A stretch of DNA of 64,000 nt, from the NCBI GenBank assembly GCA_004144185.1, contig SEFP01000002.1, forward strand, positions 496,001 to 560,000. The letters are read 5' to 3'. Both the position numbers and the translations under genes were made by a program. Origin of the DNA: Sphingobacteriales bacterium (GTDB lineage: Bacteria > Bacteroidota > Bacteroidia > Chitinophagales > Chitinophagaceae). Numbering within the stretch: position 1 is the stretch's first letter; each line of letters begins with the position of its first letter. Positions 18,338-26,406 of this stretch are shown piece after piece. The notes beneath the pieces were generated by a model. That model was not told the DNA's origin. It was given only the letters and a program-made list of their open reading frames with translations, and searched no databases.

Positions 18338-21300
18338 TTAGCGGATGAGTGTGAAAGAACCTTGCTGGTAATACGTCTTTCCGGAAGGCAGGAGCCCTTC
18401 GATAATAAAGACATACACACCCATCGGCTGAAACTCACCATTCAGTTTGCCATCCCATCCTTCTTCGATATTCGCTGTCTGGAACACCTGAGCCCCCCAG
18501 CGGTTGAAGATTCGGAACGATTTAAGCGTCATGCTTCCCAAACGGGCCGGCTTGTAATAACTGGCAGCGTCATTGGAAGGCGCAAAGGCATTCGGCATCT
18601 GAACCAGCGACTCAGTCATTACTTTGACATAGGTCGTATCCGAGGTTTTACAACCAAACTCTGTCGTACCGTAAGCGATGTACTCGGTGGTATAGGCCGG
18701 ACGCGCTACCGGATTGGCGATGTTTGGATTGTCAAGGCCGGTTGCCGGATACCAGTTGTAATACAGTACGTTGCTGCCATTGGCCTGTGGATTAAACTGA
18801 AGGCTATCACCCGGATACAGATAAACGGTGTCCGGAAGCAGCAGAACCGCCTGTGGTTTTACCTGGATGAATACGCTGCCGCTGTCGATACAACCAATCG
18901 TATCCCGTGCAAACACGTTGTAGCGGATATTGGTGATCGGACGAACAACCGGATTGGCAATGGTTGGATCAGAAATATGGATCGCAGGCGTCCAGGAGAA
19001 ACTGGCTACACCATTTCCGGAAAACCGCAGACGGGCAGAATCACCAGGACACAAGGTAGTGTCTCCTCCTACTGTAATAAAGTCAGCAGGCGTTACGGTG
19101 AACAGAACAGAATCTTCGGCACGGCAACCGGCAGAGGTCCGTACCACCAGTTTCAGGCGGGTGGTTTCCTGTGCAGAGAATACCGGATTTGGAATGCTGC
19201 TGTTCGACAGGAAGCCGCCGGGCGTCCACACATAGGTATAGCCGCTGTACAGAGGTTGTACGTTCGCATCTATATTGGCGGTATCACCGAAGCAAAGCGA
19301 ACGGTCAGGTCCCAGATCAAACACCGGTGTCGGTTGGGCATCAATGACAAAGCTTTTCAGGCTGTCCGGGCAACCCGGATACGAAGCTTTGATTGTATAA
19401 GATACCGGTCCTACTGTTGTAGGGGTAATCGAGGTCGTTACGTCGTTTGGATTGGAAATAGCTGAGCTCACCGGAGTCCAGGTGTACGTATAGCGGGTAT
19501 CTCCGGTACCGGGAACGCTTACCGTGTTTCCGAGACAGATTGCAGTATCCCGTTTGTCTATATTAAATCCTTGCAGCGTATATACGATAATAGTATCCTT
19601 AACGGCACAACGGTTGAGGCCTCCGGGGGTGACGGTAACAACATATTGCGTTTGCAGCGCTTTAGGAGAAGCCACAGGTGCCCGTGAGGTGTCACTGGAA
19701 AGGCCGGTAGCAGGGGTCCAGCGAATGGTATAGTTGGTTCCGACTTTAGGCACCAGATTCAGATCCAGGATGACAGAACTGTTTACACAGGTCGTCCGAT
19801 CCGGCCCCAGATTAAATTGAGGCGCTTCCGGAACGGTAATCGTAACGGTATCCCGGTTCTTACCACATACGGATTGCAGGTTACTTACGACTACATAAGA
19901 CGTAGTCTTGCTTGGCCAGGCCCGTACAATTTTACAGGTATCGCAGCTTAAGCTGGCTACGCCGCGAGGATCGCCACCCGGTATGGCAGACCATAAAAAC
20001 TTACTTCCGCCAAACACCTGCAGACTTACGGTGTCTCCTTGGCAAATCGAAGTATCTTTCAGGATATTGGTAGTGGTGTAAACGTAAATCGGCAAACTGA
20101 ACGATTGGAAAATTGGTGTGCCCGGAGGACGGCATACGGTATCACGTGCCTGAATGATGATGTTGTGAAAACCGGTATCCAATGGACCAGGCGTCCAGGT
20201 AAAACAAGCCCGTACGGAGTCGGTATAAGCACCAGTGTAGCCCAGTGGTGAAACGGGGTTATTTGGGAATACAGTAGAGCTGTTATCAGTTACTTCCAGC
20301 GCGGCGTTGGTGTTGTCTGCAATAATATTAAAGCAGAAGCTGATCGGCTGACCGCTGCAACCTTCAATCCGGCCGTTGTTCGACTGGCCACCCACGATGG
20401 TGGTGGGTGCACTGGCTTGGGGCTGCCGGCTGGTACCCGGGAGGGAGATAATCTGAATATCCCGCATACTGGTGCCGCGCAACTGCCCGTTTTGATATTC
20501 CCGCACCAGAATCGCCAGGTTAGCGACCTGACTCTGAGTGGTTGCAAACGAAATCTGACCGGTCTGAGAGTTTAAGTTAAACCCATTCGTACCCGTACCA
20601 CTAGCCTGTACGAAAAACGGGCGGGTTGTAATGTTTAAGGAGGGATCGGTAAAAGGCAGATTGGTTCCGGTGCAGTTAGGACCATCGGTACGAGGCTGAA
20701 TTACCTGATAGGTCAGGGAATCTCCGTCCGGATCTACCGCACCCATATTATAGGTAAAAGGCTGACCGTTATTTACATACGGCACCGGCTTTACGGTAAA
20801 GCAAGGACTGGAATTTCCAGGCGCCTCTCCGGTACCGTTTTCACTGTACAGCGTAGCCTCCAGGTATAGGTTGCCCCCCTGGATGTTGCCTACAGATCCG
20901 TTCCGGGCACTTTCAAACGTTGAAAAACGCCAGAAATTACACGTACTGGGTAACGTCACCGTACCCGTATACCAGAACTCCTGATAGCCGGGCAACGGAG
21001 AACCAGCCTGTGTACACGTCGTAGGAAACGCCGGACAGCCTGTAATTACCTGTCCACCACCCGGTACTCCCCCCCCGCAAAACGTAGTTGGCAGGGTACC
21101 GGTCAGTTTATTAAGCGTTACGTTTCCGGAAAACGTGTTACAGGTGTTGTTGTAACACACGTTAAAGGACGCCGGCTCGTTGATACCCGAACAATCTCGG
21201 TAAAACTTTACCAAGACTTCATAGGTGCTGCCGCTGATCCAGCGATACAGCAACTCGCCGCCCGCGGCGTGGGACGCCCGTGCAGTCTCAGGCCGAAGGA

Positions 21301-21352
21301 TGCCTAACATGGCAACAAGGGCAAACAAGAGGGAAAATAAAGACTTTCTCAT
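18338..21352 (-). CDS. Giant secreted protein with T9SS type B sorting domain, paralogue of the next gene
   Basis: 1004 residues with a signal peptide (about 5-27, ending ARASHAAGGE). The N-terminal domain (GGELLYRWISGSTYEVLVKFYRDC) is followed by many PKD-like repeats, each with a short Cys pair and a YVV or YTV strand (DTTLCPGDSARLRF, PGDSLQF). The C-terminus is again the type B domain (NAFAPSNDAASYYKP, FRIFNRWGAQVFQ, GWDGKLNG). In its neighbour the corresponding start is ASHLSAADISVRYIG, so both mature proteins begin with an ASH-type sequence. A surface or adhesive role is likely but unproven. Upstream, the minus strand has TATTTTGC, a near -7 box. Confidence 0.85.
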   Translation of the reverse strand: MRKSLFSLLFALVAMLGILRPETARASHAAGGELLYRWISGSTYEVLVKFYRDCSGINEPASFNVCYNNTCNTFSGNVTLNKLTGTLPTTFCGGGVPGGGQVITGCPAFPTTCTQAGSPLPGYQEFWYTGTVTLPSTCNFWRFSTFESARNGSVGNIQGGNLYLEATLYSENGTGEAPGNSSPCFTVKPVPYVNNGQPFTYNMGAVDPDGDSLTYQVIQPRTDGPNCTGTNLPFTDPSLNITTRPFFVQASGTGTNGFNLNSQTGQISFATTQSQVANLAILVREYQNGQLRGTSMRDIQIISLPGTSRQPQASAPTTIVGGQSNNGRIEGCSGQPISFCFNIIADNTNAALEVTDNSSTVFPNNPVSPLGYTGAYTDSVRACFTWTPGPLDTGFHNIIIQARDTVCRPPGTPIFQSFSLPIYVYTTTNILKDTSICQGDTVSLQVFGGSKFLWSAIPGGDPRGVASLSCDTCKIVRAWPSKTTSYVVVSNLQSVCGKNRDTVTITVPEAPQFNLGPDRTTCVNSSVILDLNLVPKVGTNYTIRWTPATGLSSDTSRAPVASPKALQTQYVVTVTPGGLNRCAVKDTIIVYTLQGFNIDKRDTAICLGNTVSVPGTGDTRYTYTWTPVSSAISNPNDVTTSITPTTVGPVSYTIKASYPGCPDSLKSFVIDAQPTPVFDLGPDRSLCFGDTANIDANVQPLYSGYTYVWTPGGFLSNSSIPNPVFSAQETTRLKLVVRTSAGCRAEDSVLFTVTPADFITVGGDTTLCPGDSARLRFSGNGVASFSWTPAIHISDPTIANPVVRPITNIRYNVFARDTIGCIDSGSVFIQVKPQAVLLLPDTVYLYPGDSLQFNPQANGSNVLYYNWYPATGLDNPNIANPVARPAYTTEYIAYGTTEFGCKTSDTTYVKVMTESLVQMPNAFAPSNDAASYYKPARLGSMTLKSFRIFNRWGAQVFQTANIEEGWDGKLNGEFQPMGVYVFIIEGLLPSGKTYYQQGSFTLIR

Positions 21353-21409
21353 CAGAATAGAACAGAAAAGAGGTTACAAAGGGCTGAAAAGAGGCACTCT
21401 GTACGTCCT

Positions 21410-21417
21410 GCAAAATA
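21410..21417 (-). promoter_or_regulatory. Possible -7 box for the two type B cargo genes
   Basis: The minus strand reads TATTTTGC, the -7 consensus with one base less spacing, 57 bases before the ATG at 21352. An AACGTTAAAATAACG stretch lies just upstream of it. Confidence 0.3.
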
Positions 21418-21528
21418 CGTTATTTTAACGTTAAACAGAAATGCGTCTCTAAGGATATAAAGACGCTCCATCTGTCAAAAGGGTTGGGAGCTTTTCCGGA
21501 AAGAACGCTGTTTTTCCCAAAATTTCTT

Positions 21529-22539
21529 CTAAAGACTCCATTTTTCAGCTACGGCCTGGGCAATACCGGCTACATCCAAGCTATTCATACATTTAAAATG
21601 ACCTTTCGGGCAATGACTGTACCCAATTTTACTGCATGGATGGCAGGACAAGTCCTTGCGCTCTACAATCACAGACTGCGGGGCCACCCGCTCCTGATGA
21701 TTATTAAACCCATAATACGGGAACATGCCAAATTCGGGCGCAGTATTTCCCCACAGGCTTATAATCGGTTTCCGGAAAGCAGCAGCAATATGCATTAAAC
21801 CGGTATCATTGGTTACCACCACCCGACTGCGGCGTACCAAATCGGCAGATTCGTTGAGGGAGAACTTTCCACAGGCATTGTAAATCTTCCCCGGATGGGT
21901 CGCGGTAATGATCTCGGCCAGTTCCCGGTCTTCTTTGCCTCCTAATAATACAACCGGATACGGCAGCAAATGGCACAAGGCCATCCATTGATGCGCCGGA
22001 AATTTTTTGGTTTCGTATGAGCCGCCAATCACACAGCCCACAAATCCGGCCCAGTGTCCGAATGGCAAATCGTCCTGCCGGGTTTTTTCTTTTTCCGGAA
22101 TCACATAGTCCAGCCCCTGCCCGTCGTTTCGGATGCCCAACGGTTTCAGGGTTTCGAAGTACCGCTCCACAATACTTTTATCCGGCAGCAGGTTAATACG
22201 CAGATTGGTCAGCAGCCATTTTTCGATATTCAGTTTCGGAAAGGAATAGGTTTTGGATACGTTCAGCGCCCGCTTTACCTGTAGGCTGCGCAGGTTGTGA
22301 TGCAGATCAGCTACATAGTCATACTTTTCTTCCACCAATGCCGGAAGAATTTCTTTAACTTCTTTCTCAAACGTATGAATCCGGTCGATGTTGGGATTGG
22401 CACTGAGCACCGGCCGGAACGCTTCTTTGGTCAGCACATGAATCTCGGCATCAGGCAGCTGCTGACGCACACACCGGTATAAAGGTGTTGTCAATACAAT
22501 ATCACCAATCGAAGAGAACCGAAGAAACAGAATTTTCAC
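21529..22539 (-). CDS. Glycosyltransferase family 9 (heptosyltransferase-like)
   Basis: 336 residues from a GTG start at 22539; the open frame extends further up but the domain begins at VKILFLRFSSIGDIVLTTP. GT9 signatures are present: the N-terminal RFSSIGD, the middle VGCVIGGSYETKKFPAHQWM, and the C-terminal nucleotide-sugar region VVTNDTGLMHIAAAFRKPIISLWG. Family members move ADP-heptose onto lipid A core sugar chains at the cytoplasmic side of the inner membrane. No other LPS gene is nearby. A copy of TTCCGGAA lies in the downstream intergenic part. Confidence 0.9.
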   Translation of the reverse strand: MKILFLRFSSIGDIVLTTPLYRCVRQQLPDAEIHVLTKEAFRPVLSANPNIDRIHTFEKEVKEILPALVEEKYDYVADLHHNLRSLQVKRALNVSKTYSFPKLNIEKWLLTNLRINLLPDKSIVERYFETLKPLGIRNDGQGLDYVIPEKEKTRQDDLPFGHWAGFVGCVIGGSYETKKFPAHQWMALCHLLPYPVVLLGGKEDRELAEIITATHPGKIYNACGKFSLNESADLVRRSRVVVTNDTGLMHIAAAFRKPIISLWGNTAPEFGMFPYYGFNNHQERVAPQSVIVERKDLSCHPCSKIGYSHCPKGHFKCMNSLDVAGIAQAVAEKWSL

Positions 22540-22637
22540 AGACTTCAAAGATGCAGCGATTTCGGGCAATCTTCTGCATCGGCCGCCTTCGTTGAAGCAA
22601 CACACACCAGGCCGCCCTCCTGGCCATCCAAACAGAC

Positions 22638-23525
22638 CTACCTCAAAATGGGTGCGGAAGGGTTTTCAACACCGGACAGGTAGGTGATCTCACACCACAG
22701 CCGTGCATCTCCCAACGAACCCAGCACGGGTCGCGCCTGCTGACTCACCGCAACCACAGCCCGGGCATACGCTTTCGTACGGGGTAAGGAGCCCAGCACT
22801 TTTGCATAGATGACCCGCCCGTTGACCGGATTGCGCACCCGCAACCAACTGCCACGGGCGGCTGTTGGATGCAGCGCATAATATATACCTGGTGGTGCAG
22901 CCGATGAAAAGAATGCAACCGGTCCGGTCTGCTGGAGCAAGGAACTGATACCCGATTGCTGATTTTCGAAACGCCTGGCTGCGGTTTCGGCATCCGTCCA
23001 GGCACTATCGGGCTTTTCCCGCCGAACGGAATCGATTCCTGTTCCGGAATCAGTTGCTGCCTCCGGAGCACGCAGATATCCCAACAACAGTATCTGCCCT
23101 CGTTCACAACCGGATGGTCCGGCAGTTTGCAGCGAACCAGGGATCCTCCCCAGCAGTTCCGGAAGCCGGTACCGGTCTTCCATACCCGTACACCGGAAAT
23201 AAACAGGGATTCCATTTGCAGCAGTCGCTCCTACCAGTTGCCTTCTCAGTGGAATCTCCACACCAGCAGGCAGCCCGGTCTGTGACGAATCAGCAGCGGT
23301 ATACACCGGCCGCAGTTCCGACATTGGCACCCCATACTGCCGGGCCAGCTGCGGAAGCGTTTCAATGGGTTGCACCGAATGCAGAATCACCAGCTGATCC
23401 CGGCGCAGCGCGGCAAATACGCTGTCCTGCGCCCGGCTGATGAATGGACACAGCGCCAGCAAAATGAAAAGCGTTTTCAATGCGCAAAAGAATTTTTTAG
23501 GATCGTTCCGGAAAGTATCGGGCAT
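22638..23525 (-). CDS. Secreted LysM plus RlpA-like (double-psi barrel) protein
   Basis: 295 residues from ATG 23525; the longer frame would bury the signal peptide. Signal peptide about 14-32 (LKTLFILLALCPFISRAQ). A LysM-like cell-wall binding segment follows (VQPIETLPQLARQYGVPMSEL). The C-terminal domain reads YYALHPTAARGSWLRVRNPVNGRVIYAKVLG, the pattern of the RlpA-like double-psi barrel that binds or cuts denuded glycan strands. The RlpA catalytic Asp is not obvious. It starts 14 bases after the RNA methyltransferase gene and should be the last gene of the lipB set. Confidence 0.75.
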   Translation of the reverse strand: MPDTFRNDPKKFFCALKTLFILLALCPFISRAQDSVFAALRRDQLVILHSVQPIETLPQLARQYGVPMSELRPVYTAADSSQTGLPAGVEIPLRRQLVGATAANGIPVYFRCTGMEDRYRLPELLGRIPGSLQTAGPSGCERGQILLLGYLRAPEAATDSGTGIDSVRREKPDSAWTDAETAARRFENQQSGISSLLQQTGPVAFFSSAAPPGIYYALHPTAARGSWLRVRNPVNGRVIYAKVLGSLPRTKAYARAVVAVSQQARPVLGSLGDARLWCEITYLSGVENPSAPILR

Positions 23526-23539
23526 ACGCGTTCGGCTTC

Positions 23540-24892
23540 CTAGCCACGCAACCGAAGCCGAAGGTGGCGAGGCAAATAATTGTTGATCCGGCCCTTTACG
23601 GCTTTCATCCAGCCCAGCGGCCGGCCTTCGTACGTAGCCAGCAACCATCCCTGTTGGGGCGGATCGATGCCCGGATCTTCACAGCGCAGGTACCGGTGAG
23701 CCGCCTCCAGCGAAAGTGCTACCGCCGGCACTGATGGGTTCAGATCAACAGCTGCAGCAAGCGCATGATCCGGAATCCATTCTTTGGCCCCTGGCATGCC
23801 CACTTCTATACCGGCCCGCCGCAGATACACCACATGTTTGAGTTGCTGCCAGTCGGCTTCCAGAAACGCCGGAAGCGCCCGTGCATTCTTTCCATCCGGA
23901 ATGCACACCCAATCGCTTCCGGAAAGCAGATGAGACGCTTTGTTCCAGAGCGTTGCATCATGTGCTGAAGAAGACTTTTTTCCTTTCCGGGCAGGTTCTG
24001 TTGGGGTAACAGGTTTCCGGAAGGCAGCCAGGAAAAATCCTTCTCCCCGGACCTGATCCGGATAGCACCGGAAACCCAAGACACCACCGGTAGTCTGGAC
24101 CGGTACGGCTCCCCAGGAGGTTTCCGGAGTCAGTAGTACGGGTTCGGCACCGGTTTCTGTACAAAAGGAATCGACCACGGCTTCATCTTCTTCAAAACTA
24201 TACGAACAGGTCGCGTAGATCACGATGCCGCCGGGCTTTAGCGCAGGCCAGGCATCATGCAGAATCCGCTGCTGGCGTTGTGCACACAACTGCACGGCTT
24301 CCGGACTCCATTCAGTCATTGCATCCGGATCTTTCCGGAACAATCCTGAACCGCTGCACGGCGCATCGATCACCAGACAATCAAAAAACTGCGGTAAACG
24401 GGCAAAGGCCGTTGGATCGTTGCTGCTGACCCAATGGTTGGCGTATCCCCAACGGGTTGCATTCTCCGTCAGGATACCGGCACGAGTCCGGATCACTTCG
24501 TTGCTCACCAACAGACTATCGGGAGGCAGCAATGCGGCCAGGTGCGTGGACTTGCCACCTGGTGCGGCACACAGATCGAGCACACGCAGACCCGCTTTTT
24601 GAGGAAAGAGCGCATCAAAGGCCCAGCCGGCCAGCATCGAAGACGCTTCCTGAACGTAATACGCACCGGCATGCCACAACGGATCCAGCGCGAAAACAGG
24701 CCGCTGCGGCAGATAACGCCCCTGAGGTTCCCAGGGAATCACAGGAACATCCGGAAACAATCCGGCCCCTCTGAGCGGATGCAACCGTACGGATACGGGC
24801 GGCACTACCTCGTGGGCCTTCCGGAACGAATCCTCGTCGAAGCCCGGCAATCCATCAATGCTTTGCAAAAATCCGTCGGGCCACTTATTCAT
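23540..24892 (-). CDS. RNA cytosine-5 methyltransferase, RsmF/NSUN family
   Basis: 450 residues from ATG 24892 (a second ATG three codons upstream is possible). All key motifs of RsmB/RsmF-type enzymes are present: SAM-binding LDLCAAPGGKSTHLA, the general motif IV DAPCSGSGLFRKDP, and the catalytic motif VI YATCSYSFEEDEAVVD with its cysteine. The C-terminal 130 residues look like the RsmF PUA-like extension. The substrate is a cytosine in rRNA (inferred from family). It overlaps the upstream membrane-protein gene by 8 bases, so the two are translationally linked. Confidence 0.92.
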   Translation of the reverse strand: MNKWPDGFLQSIDGLPGFDEDSFRKAHEVVPPVSVRLHPLRGAGLFPDVPVIPWEPQGRYLPQRPVFALDPLWHAGAYYVQEASSMLAGWAFDALFPQKAGLRVLDLCAAPGGKSTHLAALLPPDSLLVSNEVIRTRAGILTENATRWGYANHWVSSNDPTAFARLPQFFDCLVIDAPCSGSGLFRKDPDAMTEWSPEAVQLCAQRQQRILHDAWPALKPGGIVIYATCSYSFEEDEAVVDSFCTETGAEPVLLTPETSWGAVPVQTTGGVLGFRCYPDQVRGEGFFLAAFRKPVTPTEPARKGKKSSSAHDATLWNKASHLLSGSDWVCIPDGKNARALPAFLEADWQQLKHVVYLRRAGIEVGMPGAKEWIPDHALAAAVDLNPSVPAVALSLEAAHRYLRCEDPGIDPPQQGWLLATYEGRPLGWMKAVKGRINNYLPRHLRLRLRG

Positions 24893-25496
24893 GATGGGCA
24901 TCCTCCAGAATTGCCTGCCACTCCGGACCAAACTGAAACGAATTGCCGCAATACAGGCGCAAATACAGCGCCAGCTCTTCGGCATGCCAGCTGTAGACGC
25001 CGCGGCCAAAATAAATGCGCTCGCCTCCGTACTCAAAAAACAGGTTGCCGGTAGTCAGCAACGCTTTCCGCAGCTGTGGACTGTGGGCTTCGCACAACAA
25101 ATCGGAAGGGCGGCACTGGGCGGGCGATTCATCCGACTTGGGGAGCAGATACCGTAAGGGACCCATGTGCGTCCGGGAAAAAGCCCGTACCGATCTGGAG
25201 AAGCAGGTGGAACGGATCAGGGTAATATGTGTGGGATCAATGAAAATGACTTCCTGAGAAGTTGCGCGGTGAGCGACCCGGATCAACACTAGCGCCGTGA
25301 GGATAGCCAACGCTCCCAGCAGCGCCAGAAACAGCCCGGTACTCAGTACCTGCCGGCGGCCCACTAGTCCGGCCCAAAGGCCCAGCAGTACGGTCAGCTC
25401 CAGTCCGGCTATAAAACGGGTCCGGCGGTCGGTTGGCGGATGCAGTACAATCTGCAAATGCTCCTGTCCCCAATGAAAAACAAGTCCTTTTTTCAT
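24885..25496 (-). CDS. Two-helix membrane protein of unknown function
   Basis: 203 residues with two adjacent membrane segments (about 28-50 and 54-74) and a C-terminal soluble part of about 125 residues (FIDPTHITLIRST, GGERIYFGRGVYSWHAEELALYLRLYCG). This layout (two helices, then a beta-rich PH-like domain) is common for small bacterial proteins of unknown role. It overlaps lipB by 4 bases and the RNA methyltransferase by 8 bases. No enzyme motif is visible. Confidence 0.7.
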   Translation of the reverse strand: MKKGLVFHWGQEHLQIVLHPPTDRRTRFIAGLELTVLLGLWAGLVGRRQVLSTGLFLALLGALAILTALVLIRVAHRATSQEVIFIDPTHITLIRSTCFSRSVRAFSRTHMGPLRYLLPKSDESPAQCRPSDLLCEAHSPQLRKALLTTGNLFFEYGGERIYFGRGVYSWHAEELALYLRLYCGNSFQFGPEWQAILEDAHHE

Positions 25497-26257
25497 ACAG
25501 GCAACGAGTCCGGTTCCGGAAGGTATGGAATCGGGATGCCGGCCGTTGTCAGGGTACAGTCAAAGACGGTTTCAAACGCAGCTTTGAGATGCTTTTTGAC
25601 GTCTTCTGCATCAGGCGCAACCCCCAGCTCCCGCTCCATCGACGTGACGCCTTTATCTACAATTCCGCAGGGCACAATGGCATCAAAATAGGTCATGTCG
25701 GTAGTGATGTTCAGCGCCCAGCCATGGAGCGTAATCCAGCGACTGCACCGCACGCCCATCGCACATATTTTGCGGGCTTTCTGCGGATCGCCGGCATCGA
25801 TCCACACACCAGTCGCTTCCGGAAGCCGCTCCCCGACCAGGCCGTAAGCAGCAATGGTCCGGATAATAACTTCTTCCAGCGAACGCATGTACCGGCCTAA
25901 GTCGGTGAAGAATTTTTCCAGATCCAGCACCGGGTATCCAACCAGCTGTCCCGGTCCGTGGTAGGTAATATCGCCGCCCCGGTTGGTTTTGCAGAATGTA
26001 GCGTCCAGTTGCCGCAGGCGCTCGCTGTTGGCCAGCAGATGTTCCGGTTTGCCACTTTTGCCCAGTGTATAGACATGAGGATGTTCACACAACAGCAGGC
26101 TGTGAAAAGTAGGCCGTTCGTGCGGGGGCTGCTCGTGGTGCGCCCCTTTAAGAGCCAGATTCTCCTGCATCAGCCGCTCCTGATAATCCCAGGCGGGCTG
26201 GTAGGCTATGCGGCCCAGATCCTGAAAGAAAACTTTCTGTTTCAATTCTTGTTTCAA
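25493..26257 (-). CDS. lipB: Octanoyltransferase LipB
   Basis: 254 residues. LipB moves octanoyl from octanoyl-ACP to the lipoyl domains of E2 and H proteins, the first step of lipoate synthesis. Motifs: RGGDITYHGPGQLVGYPVLDL region, KICAMGVRCSRWITLHG with the catalytic lysine, and FDAIVPCGI with the acyl-carrying cysteine. The start is TTG (26257): no ATG or GTG fits the family N-terminus (VFFQDLGRIAYQPAWDYQE). It overlaps the next gene by 4 bases. The likely target E2 (4235-5614) is in the same window. Confidence 0.93.
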   Translation of the reverse strand: MKQELKQKVFFQDLGRIAYQPAWDYQERLMQENLALKGAHHEQPPHERPTFHSLLLCEHPHVYTLGKSGKPEHLLANSERLRQLDATFCKTNRGGDITYHGPGQLVGYPVLDLEKFFTDLGRYMRSLEEVIIRTIAAYGLVGERLPEATGVWIDAGDPQKARKICAMGVRCSRWITLHGWALNITTDMTYFDAIVPCGIVDKGVTSMERELGVAPDAEDVKKHLKAAFETVFDCTLTTAGIPIPYLPEPDSLPV

Positions 26258-26359
26258 TAGTGTGCAAATTACAACAGATGGTATGGCAACGGTGGCCTGA
26301 CCTTTTAGTTGACTTTACTTCTTAGGTGACTTTACGTCTGAGTTAACAGCACTCCCCAT

Positions 26360-26367
26360 TACATTTG
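26360..26367 (+). promoter_or_regulatory. -7 box for the tail-specific protease gene
   Basis: TACATTTG is a full -7 match, 39 bases before the ATG at 26407. Upstream lie two near-copies of TGACTTTAC 20 bases apart (about 26308 and 26329). Confidence 0.45.
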
Positions 26368-26406
26368 AAACTCTCAATGCGTACGACCCGTTCCATGTTG
26401 GAATTC

